Positions 1-10,540 of a stretch of DNA of 64,000 bases are shown one piece after another. The position numbers and the translations under genes were made by a program. Source of the DNA: Septoria linicola (Eukaryota > Ascomycota > Dothideomycetes > Mycosphaerellales > Mycosphaerellaceae); contig CP099424.1 in the NCBI GenBank assembly GCA_024114885.1, positions 2,542,001 to 2,606,000 of the forward strand. The letters run 5' to 3'. Numbering within the stretch: position 1 is the stretch's first letter; each line of letters starts with the position of its first letter. Under the pieces are notes generated by a model. It saw only the letters and a program-made list of their open reading frames with translations. It did no database searches and was not told the origin of the DNA.

Positions 1-6
1 GTCAAA

Positions 7-1638
7 ATGTCCAACTACGAGGGACTCAACGGAGCTCAGCTCAGGGCGGAGCTCAAGTTGCGTGGCTTGCATCATACTAGCGTTCTCAAGACCCTGCGGG
101 AGCGTTTGATGGCAGATGACGCTGCAAAGGAGCAGGCTGCCAAGGAGCAGGCGGCTAAGGAGGCCGAGAAGCAGGCTCTTGCCGATGATGGCGAAGAGCT
201 CGAAGAGGTCGAAGACGACGAAGACGATGAGGACGACAGTGCGGCAGAGTCGGCCAATACCTCTGAAGGCGAGGGCAAACTCAACAACAGCGATGATGAG
301 GATGAGATCGCAGCAGCTGTTGCCGTCGAGGTCAAGAAGGAGGTCAAAGAGACTGCTCCTCCAGCAGGAACTCCAATCAGCCGCAAGCGCACCTCCGAGG
401 GCAAGCAGGAGATCTCCAGCAAGCGTCAGAAGAGCGCAAGAGAAGACTCTAATGCCTTCGCCTCCCAGATGGTGGCAATGGCAGCCCAGCGTGCTGGCGG
501 TCAGTCGACGCCATCCAAAGCCATGATGAAGAAGAGGAACAACCTGGTACAGCACGCACCTCTTCCATACCATTTGATGGCTTCACTGACACTTATATTC
601 CAGTCCAGTCTCCACATCACGACTCCAGCCTCGGTCGGTGGCACAGAGAAGAAGCCTGCCGACGACGACGACGACAACGACAGTTACTGCGATGAGCACG
701 ATCTCGCCATCACTGAGCTGGGACTTGACAATACGTTCACATTCGCCGAGGTCAAGAATGCCGTTCGTGGCAAGGGTCTCCCCACTCCCCAGTATCGCGA
801 TTTCATGCTCCGCATCGACCGCGCCCGCCTCGCCTCTGAGGAGGTCAAGACTCCTGCGTCAGAGGAGTCGTCAAAGTCGTTGCGTGCTGCGCTCGCGAAG
901 GGCACCGCTTCGATGGTCGCAGGTACGTGCTCAACGATTACCACTATTAACATCGCTCTCGCTAATTCCTTTACAGCCAAGCTCAAGGACATCTGCAAGC
1001 AGTTGACCACCAAGATCAAGCCAGAAGGCTGGCAGGCCATCGACAAGGCCTACCTGTTTACCTCATCCGGCGTCACGTCCATTACCAATGTCTTGAAGAC
1101 TTTGCACACTTACAGCGAGCAGACCTCCTTCAGTGGCGCTCAATTCGACGACGTGTTGCTCTGTCTGACCACCATCCGCAAGGCCTTCGCCGCCGGCGCG
1201 GCTCACTACAAGTCGTGCAAACCCGAAGCTGCTCAGAACTGCCAGCAGTCGTACAGTGCGGTCGACAAGTGGTACAACGAGATCGAGGCCATGCCACCAA
1301 AGCCGGCAAAGACCCCAGCAAAGGCGGCTGTCACCACCGCCACTACGCCCACCACCGACCCCGCTGCCTCCAACGTCGAGACTGACGCCTCCGACGACGA
1401 CTCCGACGATGCCGATGACAAGGCCAACATTGCTCGCCTCGAAGTCCAGCTCGCCTTGGCCAAGGTCAAGGCCAAGGCCAAGGCCAAGGCCAAGGCCAAG
1501 AAGTCGAAGAAAGCCAGCAAGGTCGAGAAGGAGGAACTTGTTGTTCCTCCACAAGAGGCCGGTGAGAAGAAGGCCAAGAAGCCCAAGAATAAGAAGGCCA
1601 AGAAGAGCAAGAATGGCGGGGCGGCTCTCGACAACTGA
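7..1638 (+). CDS. SAP-domain protein with acidic and Lys/Ala-rich regions (two probable introns)
   Basis: The open frame is 543 codons; the start ATG sits in a good context (CAAAATG). Residues 7-34 fit the SAP DNA-binding motif, with leucines at 7, 12, 16, 21, 27, 30 and 34 and the central RGL. Next come an Ala/Glu/Lys-rich helix, an acidic run (about 58-100) and a Ser/Lys/Arg stretch that could be a nuclear localisation signal. The middle (about 220-430) looks soluble and helical; a second acidic patch is followed by a Lys/Ala tail with KA and KK repeats. Two in-frame segments (547-603 and 923-976) have intron signals; removing them leaves about 506 residues. SAP proteins usually act on chromatin or RNA in the nucleus; the exact role is not recognisable. 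It is the only convincing gene and has normal codon use with no RIP. Confidence 0.8.
   Translation: MSNYEGLNGAQLRAELKLRGLHHTSVLKTLRERLMADDAAKEQAAKEQAAKEAEKQALADDGEELEEVEDDEDDEDDSAAESANTSEGEGKLNNSDDEDEIAAAVAVEVKKEVKETAPPAGTPISRKRTSEGKQEISSKRQKSAREDSNAFASQMVAMAAQRAGGQSTPSKAMMKKRNNLVQHAPLPYHLMASLTLIFQSSLHITTPASVGGTEKKPADDDDDNDSYCDEHDLAITELGLDNTFTFAEVKNAVRGKGLPTPQYRDFMLRIDRARLASEEVKTPASEESSKSLRAALAKGTASMVAGTCSTITTINIALANSFTAKLKDICKQLTTKIKPEGWQAIDKAYLFTSSGVTSITNVLKTLHTYSEQTSFSGAQFDDVLLCLTTIRKAFAAGAAHYKSCKPEAAQNCQQSYSAVDKWYNEIEAMPPKPAKTPAKAAVTTATTPTTDPAASNVETDASDDDSDDADDKANIARLEVQLALAKVKAKAKAKAKAKKSKKASKVEKEELVVPPQEAGEKKAKKPKNKKAKKSKNGGAALDN
547..603 (+). other. probable intron 1 of the SAP-domain gene
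   Basis: The segment starts GTACAG and ends TATATTCCAG-like (ATTCCAG), with CACTGAC about 20 bases before the acceptor as a branch point. It is 57 nt, phase 0. Read through, it would encode a hydrophobic 19-residue stretch that does not fit the charged surroundings, which supports removal. Confidence 0.7.
923..976 (+). other. probable intron 2 of the SAP-domain gene
   Basis: It starts with the strong fungal donor GTACGT and ends CTTTACAG, with GCTAATTC or TTAAC as possible branch points. It is 54 nt, phase 1, so the frame stays open whether or not it is spliced. The unspliced peptide is Thr/Ile/Ala-rich and unlike its flanks. Confidence 0.7.
1459..1500 (+). repeat. hexanucleotide repeat (AAGGCC) inside the SAP gene
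   Basis: About six tandem AAGGCC/AAGGTC units encode the Lys-Ala run of the basic tail. Such an array can change length without breaking the frame. Confidence 0.85.
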
Positions 1639-2606
1639 AGGTACAAGGCGCGCTAGGCAGCGTAAGTCTACCTCTGAAAGGTCACACTGCCGTCTGCAGA
1701 CACATTACCCACACTTGGGGCCGGTAACACTCATGTGTGAATGCCTCTACGAAGCACTACCGCTTCAAACATAACGCCAGCAAGTCGCTAGGGCTCAAAT
1801 GACAGTTGAAAATGAAATGAAGTTGCATCACGTACTCCTTGTCCTGTGTTCTCATGTATATTTCCTGTTCTCTCACTGTGCTCTAACCATTGACAGAGAC
1901 AGTCATGCTGCTGTCTGCAGACAGCAGACCGTTGGTTGCGCAAAAGAATCATCGTGGCTCGCAGCACGATGTACGCAAGCTTACCGAAATTGTTGCGCAC
2001 GGGGTGCCTTTTCTTCCCGAGCAGCGAGGGGTGATTCGTGTCTGACAGACCTTCCACTCTTGCGACCACGGTTTCTCCACACCAGCAGCATGTGTGCTGT
2101 GCTTTGGCTTGTAGAGGTCCACCAGCCACGAGGGATGAAGACGTTCTTATGCTGGACTGGCCGCAGCAACGGAGAGGATAACCAATATCGGGTCACAGAA
2201 ATACGATACTCACCCGAAACGTTTTCCAATTTTCGTTTGATCTGAGTACGCTTCCGCTGCCGCGATTCGACTAGTGAGCGCGAGATCTGGTCTCCATGCC
2301 ATTTGATCTGGCAGAGTGCCAGCAGCCGGGCAATACATCCCACTCTTTTCGCTTCCGTGAACGAGCCACGACCTCCGACCCCTTCACTCTACCGGACCAG
2401 CATATCGATGATGTGCAGGGCAAAGCTGAGCGAGTCGACAGAGTGTACGGCTCTCCATCCGTAAGACTGCTTCTGCAATACGCCCAAAGCAACCATACGC
2501 TCGCTGTGACGGCGAATACGCAAAGATTGAGAACTTGCTTAGCCACGTCGAGCTGTTCCACACGGTTCTTTTGAAAGCCCGTCAGACATCTACTTGACCG
2601 TCGAGT
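1639..2606. other. no supported gene
   Basis: This stretch follows the stop of the SAP gene and has balanced composition. Open frames are short, overlap on both strands and show no recognisable motif. The only structured element seen is the 20-bp palindrome at 1908-1927. Confidence 0.5.
1908..1927. repeat. perfect 20-bp palindrome
   Basis: CTGCTGTCTG is followed directly by its reverse complement CAGACAGCAG. The core CTGCAGAC also occurs near 1694. It could be a dimeric protein site or chance; nothing nearby decides. Confidence 0.6.
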
Positions 2607-3341
2607 ATGCCAAAAGCCTTTATTGGTACTAGCTCGCCTTGCCAAAAGAAGCCTCACCAGCATCCAAATCGAGTGCCTGACATACACGATAGCGACGAGT
2701 ACGAGGAAAGAGTCGAAAGGAGGACCTGTCATCATGGGAAGACGCGGCAAGTTGTCAAAGTGACCACAGGGCATATAAGGCTTGCGAAGGAGAGGATTCG
2801 ATACTGCTTGACAAGACAACACCTGTCCCTAGCATCCTCATCACCAGAAGAACCTTTAGTTGTGAAGGACGATCTAAGTAAATGGGCAGACGTCGAGAAG
2901 AGGCGGGAGTATATAAGCTCGGTACCAATCGAGGAAGTTGAGGGCCACCAGTGTGAAGGAGATTTCAGAAGCGAGGACAAGCCTGTTGATCAGGACCAAG
3001 CGCTGCCAAAGTGTCTGATTGCAAGGGGAAGAGACGGATTCGTGAGCTTCGCGGAGATTACGGCAGCAGGAAGCACGCCACCGCAGGAGAGTTCAAGACG
3101 AGAGGATACTGGCAGGTTGCCGTCTAGAGCGGCCACGATAGGCGTGCATCTGTCCACCAATTGCGCAGGCCACGACGAACAAGGCTGGCGGCTGTCACGT
3201 CAAATACTCGATCATTGTATGCTAGGGCACAGGCTGATGCCAGCACAGATCCGGTCTGACATTTTGGTCCTTGACAGCAAGGGTCTTCTTCAGTGGCAAC
3301 AGCGAGGACTTCAGTCAGCCTTGAGCTCGCAGTCGGTTTGA
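2607..3341 (+). CDS. hypothetical protein, 244 codons, doubtful
   Basis: This is the longest open frame between the SAP gene and the RIP block. It starts ATG and gives a hydrophilic, charged product (KKPHQHPNRVPD, then EEYEERVERR-type stretches) with no signal peptide, membrane segment or domain that I recognise. Shorter frames overlap it on the other strand. It may be an exon of a larger gene or a chance frame in GC-balanced DNA. No promoter or splice context strengthens it. Confidence 0.3.
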   Translation: MPKAFIGTSSPCQKKPHQHPNRVPDIHDSDEYEERVERRTCHHGKTRQVVKVTTGHIRLAKERIRYCLTRQHLSLASSSPEEPLVVKDDLSKWADVEKRREYISSVPIEEVEGHQCEGDFRSEDKPVDQDQALPKCLIARGRDGFVSFAEITAAGSTPPQESSRREDTGRLPSRAATIGVHLSTNCAGHDEQGWRLSRQILDHCMLGHRLMPAQIRSDILVLDSKGLLQWQQRGLQSALSSQSV

Positions 3342-4084
3342 TCCTGGTGCGGCTGCCAATGCGTCAGAATTTTGCAGATTGTTTGAGCAGCGATGGAAAT
3401 ACTAATCAGCCAGTCACAAATTGCTTGTCCGGGTTGTGCCTTGCTGGTATCGATTCATGGCAACTGCTTACCTCTAGCAGACAGGACGAGACGCCACTTG
3501 CGAGCGCTATCCCTGTCAGAAGCGAGGAAGCAGAACATGATATGCTTTCTGCAGGATGTCGTGCAGGTTGCATGTCAACTGGCTTCGACAGGAATGGGTA
3601 TGCAAGTACTCGTTCGATAGCGTTGGAATGTTTCAAACTATGGCAAGTGTCTTGTTCTTTGCTAATTCGAAACTACTCTCTTCATGCTGTGTCGCCTCGA
3701 CTTACAGATTAAGATCGTGCTCGTTCTAGACGGCAGCAGTGTATCTGAACGAAGCACAGACTGCTTCACTTCAGCTCGTTTGGCGCTGTTCGCAAGCTCT
3801 GTCAAGATGCCGATGCAGCGAGGGCCGTCTCATTCGACAATCCCCAGGTCCTGCTTCCCGAGGATCAGGTCGAATCGGCGTTATGCACAACCCAGACGTG
3901 GAAGATACCAGGCTTTTTGGCTCCGGCTTCGCCTCTGCCTTGTCGGTCGTGATCAAAGTTGACAGAATCGCCCACCTGGAGGACACGATTACATCGTGCT
4001 CAACAGAATAATCTATGACATGGTTGTCGAGCAGTCATTGAAGCTGAACCCGCTGCCGCCGCCATTCGACTGGCCATTCGCGCT
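3342..4084. other. no supported gene
   Basis: Short overlapping open frames in all phases, with no domain, repeat or RNA-like structure that I can support. Confidence 0.45.
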
Positions 4085-4385
4085 TCCATCGCCGTTGAGG
4101 TTCCTACCGTTGGAGCAATCACTGTCGTTGTACATGTGCTGCAGATATGGGTCGGTCGTTCGCACTGCCGTTGCCGCCGAGGTTCACGCCGCTGAAAGAC
4201 GCTGTCGTTGTACGTGTGCTGCCCACGTGGATGTTATCGGCGCTGTCGAGGTTTATACCGCTAGAGGAATGGCCGTCGTTGTATATGTGCTGCAGATATG
4301 AGTTGGCGATTCGCCCTGCCGATGCCGTTAAGGTTCACGCCGCTAGAGGACACTGTCGTTGTACACGTGCTGCAGATATGGGTTG
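4085..4385 (+). repeat. tandem repeat, about 71-80 bp, four diverged units
   Basis: The anchor CTGTCGTTGTAC (or CCGTCGTTGTAT) recurs at about 4122, 4202, 4273 and 4353, each time followed by a GTGCTGC/GATATGG segment and preceded by an AGGTTCACGCCGCTAGAGGA-like block. Spacings are 80, 71 and 80 bp. On the minus strand the unit reads as SGVNLNGIGRAN, so it may be the remnant of a repeat protein, but stops interrupt it. Confidence 0.75.
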
Positions 4386-4511
4386 CCGTCCTGATGCGCT
4401 CGAACAGAGATCGAGGAGGCAGATGTTGTTGACTACATGGCCTAGTATGTTGGAGCTCTTATACCTGCGATCGCCTTTCATGTAGAAGGGATGGGCCAGC
4501 ACTCGAGCTGT

Positions 4512-4577
4512 GTAGTTCGTGTTGTTGTGGACTGTGTGGTTCGTGTTGTTGTGGACTGTTTGGTTCGTGTTGATGGA
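4512..4577 (+). repeat. 24-bp tandem repeat, 2.75 units
   Basis: Units begin at 4512, 4536 and 4560 with core GGTTCGTGTTGTTGTGGACT. The length is a multiple of three; the minus strand reads as an 8-residue Asn/His/Thr repeat (NHTVHNNT). Confidence 0.75.
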
Positions 4578-5177
4578 ACAGTATGGTGTAGGCGTGATTC
4601 TCATCCCAGACGATGGTCGCGGCTCAGCATCTGTTCCAATACGTGTCGCTCGACTGGCGCACCATGCCGTACGCTCACCTCTTCTTCGAGATGCAAGAAG
4701 TTCTGCTGCTCCATCCTTTAAATTGTCTTCCAAGTCGTTGGTCTCCCCGAGAATCGCGATGCTAGCGATCAAGCCGTCGCCTACCTCGCATGCATGGCTG
4801 CCCAGCTCTTCTCGTCACATCATATACCTCTATCAAGAAGCAGAGAACCAGTCTCATGATCACAGCGCTTCCGAAACGAGTATCAGTCAGCAATTGCAAG
4901 AAAACATTGCCGCCGCGATGCGAGCATCTAGCTTAATGTTCCAGGACGGGACTGCCAGCGCCGGCATCTCTGCAGTCTCGTGATGAGAACAATCGACCTG
5001 CCAAGCATCGTGAATAGTTTGTTGTCTGCCATACTCAAGCCGCAAGATCCCGCTTAACCACATGTTCCAAGCGACGACAAAACTCCTCTTGCTGTCTGAC
5101 CTGGTCCTCTTCTCGATCACTCTGCTCCATCACTTTCTCCATTTCCTCTCCTTGCCAAGACTCTGTGTATCCTAGCT
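4578..5177. other. no supported gene
   Basis: A plus-strand open frame (4519-4983) covers part of this stretch. It begins inside the 24-bp repeat, has no recognised domain, and is overlapped by a minus-strand frame, so I do not call it. Confidence 0.4.
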
Positions 5178-5830
5178 CCTCTTTTTGCGTGTTGCTCTCA
5201 TTGCAGTCCCGACGCCTAGCTTCATCGGCCTAATAGTCTTGGCCTCGGATCGTACGTAGTAATGCCGCTTCTCGGTTGGCATGCTGTCACTCCCGGGTAA
5301 CCCTCTTCGAGGGCTTGATAGACTTGGCTTCCGGATGCAAATAGTAGTGCTGCTCCTCAGCGAAACCGGTATTGTTTTGCATGTGAGAGGTTAGCGGCAT
5401 GAGAGGCCAGCGGCGACAGCAACATCACGGAAGCCCCTCTTGCTGCGTTGATAGAGCCCCGGAAACTGTTTATTCGGATCGAGGCTTGGCTGACTGTCAC
5501 GTTTAGTACCCCTCCTTACGTGTTGCTCTTACCGTAGTCCCAGATGTCCTTCTTTGTTGGCTTGCCAGCCTTGGCCTCGGATCGCACGTAGTGCGCCGCT
5601 TCTTAGTGGTTCCGGTCAATGTGAGAGGGCAACGGCAGTAGACAAGCCGAGGGTATGTCTCTCGATGCCTCGACAGAGCGCTTGGAGGTAGTCATTACAA
5701 TCAAGACTTGGTTGACTGTGCGTTTTTGGCGCCTCTCCTTGCGTATTACTCTCACCGCAGTTCAGATGCTCAGCTTCATCGCCTTGATAATTTCGACTTC
5801 TGATTCTCGTAGTAAAACCACTCCATCGTG
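5178..5830. repeat. diverged tandem repeats, period about 225 bp
   Basis: A block with TGCGTGTTGCTCTC, a Cys/Pro-type linker and GGCCTCGGATCGYACGTAGT recurs near 5185, 5512 and 5737, with a partial copy near 5310. The best pair is about 5390-5612 against 5613-5825. On the minus strand each block reads as a basic segment (for example EAKAGKPTKKDIWDYGK), so this may be the decayed exon of a repeat-containing protein. Confidence 0.55.
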
Positions 5831-5839
5831 GGCTTCGTC

Positions 5840-6523
5840 TCAGGTAGAAGAGGACGACGACAGCGCCACAACTGCGCCTATTGAATGCCTCCCATCAGAG
5901 GCAACTATGCTTCCATCTGGCGTATCTTGCCCAATCCTCCGCTGACATCCGAGCCTCCTGGAAGTTGTTCTCATACTCATCGAGTAGGCCATTTGGTCCA
6001 GGGATATATCTTCGCGAAGGTAGGCTGCATCCACGGGAAAGTGTCTCTGGTAGACACCAAAGGTTGTGGTGGTTGATCAGGTCGGTGTCGCTGGAAGAAG
6101 ATGCGCTCCGATCTCGCACCTTTTTTTTTTTGACACGCGCAGTGCCTTAGGTCTTCAATCGTCCATTAACATTCAAGTCTCCTTGATTTCTGCTGTTCAT
6201 TTTAGTAAAGATGTGGGCCATGATTTTGGGTCGCAGAGGTCCGTTCCCTTATAACGTTCTGGGTCTACTAACACGCCAGCAAATATGGGCTTCATCCACG
6301 GGACGAGGTCTTTGACAGACACGGGCCTGTCCTGATTGACGAACACAGAATTTCTCCTGCAACTGATCAATTGCCTCTTCCCAGATCGTCCACTGGCATT
6401 CGAGTTTCCTGGTGTCGGCTCAGAGAGTGCCTTGCAGACGACATTGACGGCGCCAGAATCGCGAACCAGTGGCTTCTCGGCGCGGCGGAGAGAAAGTAGC
6501 ACTGCGCTTGAGTGGTGTGTCAT
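5840..6523 (-). pseudogene. coding-like debris with a duplicated segment, function unknown
   Basis: Minus-strand frames give protein-like text: SVKDLVPWMKPIFAGVLVDP (around 6270-6330) and a related STRDTFPWMQPTFAKIYPW (around 6000-6060) in another frame. A nearby segment reads GPNGLLDEYENNFQEARMSA (around 5940-6000). The two PWM-P-FA segments are similar in DNA and protein, so a duplicated unit is likely, but the frame changes and stops lie between. I recognise no family. It may be a broken gene or exons of a split one. Confidence 0.3.
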
Positions 6524-9110
6524 GGGTATGCTGCGCTAAAAATGTCCTCTTGCGGCCTTTTCCGGCCACCTGGAGTCCATGGCGCATTCGATTAATAACA
6601 GCAATGCTTCCCTTGACTTCTTCTCTTCTATATTTGGCAGTTTCAACGACATCTTCGGCAGCTTGCGGGATCGTGGTTGCTGGGTTGGCGTGTACACTGT
6701 CGCTTGGAGATAGCGTTTGCCATCGAGCGTGCACAGAGGAGGTGGCATAGCGGCGAACAGCTTCTCGTCCTGCCTCGCCTCTTGTCCTCATCTACGTTCT
6801 CCTCGGCAGCATCTCGATCTACCACGATCGTGTCGAACGATGTGGATCGGTCGTTGGAAGAAGAACATCTTATTGCCTCGAGTGAGAAGAGGGCAAGCAG
6901 ACCGGAGCACGGGACGGACAAAGTCCGTGCGCAGGGTGCCCTCGCTCGAGGGTATACCTGGTGTGCATTTCAGATCCTGGCCGTCTGATTGATCCAACTG
7001 AACAGAAGTGGAGCTGTTGTCGTGGTGACATGTGTTGGTGATGGCAACGGGGAGGTGTCATTTCCTTCGCTCCTGCTTCGCGGCAAGTTCGGCCCCGGAT
7101 TCGCGTCGCGTGGCGATTTCGCGTTAGACTCTGCCGGCATCGAGCAGATCTGCCTGTCTGCAACCGTGGTATTGTCACTGACTCTTCGACACAATACAGC
7201 TTCAGCGACCCTGTTCAGCAGAGCACTTGATGCTGCTGTCTCCCACCGCGTACCGAATTCATCGACCTGCTAATCGACCCACTCTCGACAAAACGACGAA
7301 ACGACCCTACTACGGGCAAAAGCCTGGTCAAGTACTGTATGACGCCGAATCGGGCCGGTCGATTGATGCGTTGTCTCCCTACTAGCTCTTCCTCGCCATC
7401 TTCTTTCGTTCTACTTGGTTTAGCAGCTTCATGTGTTGTTCTAGAGGCACCTATTTGGCTTACTTCCCTCCACGACTCCGCGGTATAGCTATCTCTTCAG
7501 TTCCGGGCTCTTTGCTCTCATGCCGATTAGACTGTGTCTTATCTACACTTCCAACACTCACAAACTTAGGACGCTGCAGCATCGGTTCCTACGTCGTAAG
7601 AAGCCTCTCGGAACAGGACATCTAGCAATATCCCGAAAGCACACGCTTTTGTCTACTTTGATAGCAGATGGGCGAAGGCAGAAATTCCTACTCAAGCTAT
7701 TGCTCGGCACTTCTTCAAGCGCTGCTTTTAGACCCGCTCATGTCTAGTCGATACGCATCTGCGAAGACAGTTCTTCTCGGGAACGGCATTGAGAGAAGAA
7801 GCACAGACGCACACTCAGCTGGTATAAGAAGCTGGAACCTGAATCGTCGTGATTGAGAATCGGTGGCGAGAGGGCTAGGCCACGCAACGACAGAAGGACG
7901 TAAATGCGCGGCATAGGAGATGTGTTGGAGGGCAAATCGATAATCACTCTACGGTGCTCGGTAAGCAATAAGAAGAGAAAGGCAGCATACCTGAACATCG
8001 TGAAGCGGCACATCACCAGGCGTAGTGGCAACAACATCAATGCGAGCTATACACCAGCACAACCTCTTCCACTCAGACAGCTCCATCGCATCGCATCCAC
8101 CTCATCAACCAGACCGAGCGAGACAGCCGCATGCTCTCAACACCACTACCAGCCAAAAAGTCAGCGCGCCCGACGAACCACTTCTCACCACCACCACAAG
8201 ACGACTTGTTCTGAATTGATCTCATTAGCACGGCGCCTGTCGCTCCCAGGTCATGACTGAAAGTGAACTTCGAGGAGGTGCTGTGCTCGGCAAGCATACT
8301 TTGCTCGCCACACTCTGCCAGCCGGCCATGTCTCTTGATGCGCTCTCGAATAGAGCGCTTTAGTCCTTAACTGGCGTGTCTGTTGTGGTATCAAAGCTAG
8401 TGATGAACAAGCGACTCTATACATGTAAAGAGATGTAAAGTAAGGATCTTGCTACTCTGCTTAGGACAAGAGTATCATTACTGTAGCAATGACACGCGCG
8501 AGCCGGCAATGTGCTCGACGTACGACAGCTAACGGGACACTATTCACGCACAGACGATTGGCGACAGAACGCTCTGTACATTGTGCACGGCGACCAAGAA
8601 CGCTGTCTGGGCCTAGAAGAAAACCTCTACTCCTGTCAAGCAACTAGACAAAGAGGGGCGGAAACCATATACCGTCCTTAGTCAGTGGTATAAGTAACAA
8701 TGCAGAGAGGTAGGTAAGTAGGCGCCGATGCTTGAAACCTAGCCAAGTTTCTGCAGGTCTCGACAACATCATTCTATTCGCGCGCTCGCTACTGTCAATC
8801 CAGTACTGAATTCTCCTCACCAACCAGCGTAGATAGGAAGAGCTTCACATCCGAGCATCTGCACTACGAACAGGATATCCGTGACGCTGTAGTAATGATT
8901 CCAGGCTGGGACCACTTCGCGAGGAACGTCGACACTATCACTCTATCACAGCAAAGGACGACACCCAGACCGCGATCCTCAGTTGTCAATCGACGACCGC
9001 AAGGCCACCCACTTTCTGGGAGACGTATGGACCGGACCTAATCCCCCTTTCGATCGATGTAATAGGCAGACCCAAACGGCCAATAGCATGGCGTGCTTGC
9101 ACGAATCAGG
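6524..9110. other. gene-poor, balanced-composition DNA
   Basis: Only short, mutually overlapping open frames are present; none shows a domain, signal peptide or splice-supported extension. I found no tRNA, rRNA or transposon end here. This is the approach to the RIP-affected block. Confidence 0.4.
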
Positions 9111-10540
9111 CTATCCCTAACCCTGACGCACAGTCGACAATAGCGCCCAGTCGACAGGGCTGCAAATGGTGATACAAAGATAACCAGGATAATCACCCAA
9201 TCACTAAATTTAGCTGACCCTAACCCTGATTCATGGCGAGGGGTTCCTAATAGCGAAGGTCCAAACGGCGAGGAGGAGGCCATCCCTAACCCTGGCGTAG
9301 CGGAAGAGTCACGATCTGAAAGGTAGTAGCAAAACTAATATATAAACTTACCTTGGAGACATATAAAACAGAGCGTCGATAGTAGCAAGACTTGGTAATA
9401 GAGTCGCTAAAGAACGTCGACCTATAGTAGAGCAAGCTTAGTTAATACCGTATCCTATATACTATACTTCCTAGAAAAGGAGAGCTATAGCTAGGAGGAG
9501 CTAGAGAGAAGAGTAACCTTATATAAACTCGGCTATCCCTAACCCTAGCGCGGCTTAATTATAGTATCTTTTAACGCCTCCTCGACTCTATCTCTACGAA
9601 TTTAGCTATCTCTAACCCTAACGCTACGTTACTAGTACCGTACGTAACGATAGACGAGGTAGAGGAAGAGGAAGAGATAGAGACAATCAAGCTTTATATA
9701 AGCTTAGTATAGCTATAAATTAGCTATCTCTAACCCTAGCGCTACTCTTTACTAGTCTTAGTAGCTCTATAATCCTCTATAGTATATACTAGAGATAGTA
9801 CTTACTAGAACTTAGCTATCCCTAACTCTATAGTAGCGTATTAGCGGCTATACTATAGTAGGACTATTAAAGGTCGTCTATTAGTAGATCTACTAATCCT
9901 AAACTTAGCTATCTCTAACCCTAGCGCGGCGTATTAGTAGCTATACTATAGTAGGACTATTAAAGGTCGTCTATTAGTAGATCTACTAATCCCGAACTTA
10001 GCTATCTCTAACTCTAGCGCGATAGAATAGCTTCGATATCTAGGTATTATTCTAGATAAATCTCTACTATAGAAGCTAGTAGAATAGATACCTCTCTCGC
10101 TACCTATAACGCTACTAAGTTATCTAGCTACTAGGAGATCTAACGAGTAAATAGAATATTAACTATAGCCTTAACGTATCTACCTTCTCTAGTATAGATT
10201 AGTAAGATCGAGTTCGATAAGGTCGAGCGCGTTTATACTATTATCTACGAGTATAAAGAGACTCTACTACCTTAGTACTACGTCTAGCTCTAGTACTAAT
10301 AGCTCTACTACGAGTCGTTAGAACATCGTTAACTTTAACTAGACCTACTATACTATAGTATTAGACAACTACTCTTCGATACGATTCTTAATATTTCTAC
10401 TATTTTAGAGTTAGGAGATAGACGATATAGATATTAATATAGTAGTAGAATAGTAGTACTATATTACTATCTCTATAGTTATTAATCCTAGCGAGGTCCT
10501 CTAGACTTTAATAATATAAAGTTTAGCTATTCTTAACCCT
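9111..10540 (+). repeat. dispersed telomere-like motif (CCCTAACCCT) in a conserved context
   Basis: A motif close to GGCTATCCCTAACCCTAGCG occurs near 9111, 9215, 9281, 9531, 9605, 9723, 9815, 9906, 9999 and 10526, always in the same orientation. The first three copies lie in unmutated DNA (followed by GACGC, GATTC, GGCGT) and the rest in RIP-mutated DNA. CCCTAA contains neither CA nor TG, so RIP cannot destroy it. Spacing is irregular (about 65-250 bp, with a larger gap before the last copy). It is not a telomere tract, as each site has only about two repeats. Confidence 0.8.
9836..10021 (+). repeat. 93-bp tandem duplication
   Basis: Two near-identical copies start at 9836 and 9929 (GCGTATTAGCGGCTATAC and GCGTATTAGTAGCTATAC); each ends with one telomere-like motif. 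They differ mainly at C/T positions, as expected after RIP. Confidence 0.85.

Noticed and set aside
72..1646. Several antisense and out-of-frame open frames over the SAP gene
   Set aside because: They mirror the acidic and Lys/Ala-rich codon repeats of the real frame (poly-Ser, Leu-Gly, poly-Arg products) and have no support of their own.
6120..6131. T-run as a transcription terminator
   Set aside because: An isolated homopolymer with no adjacent RNA gene or conserved boxes; it is not evidence of a Pol III terminator here.
9111..9300. CCCTAACCCT as a true telomere or chromosome end
   Set aside because: Each site has only about two repeat units in a conserved non-telomeric context, and ordinary sequence continues on both sides.
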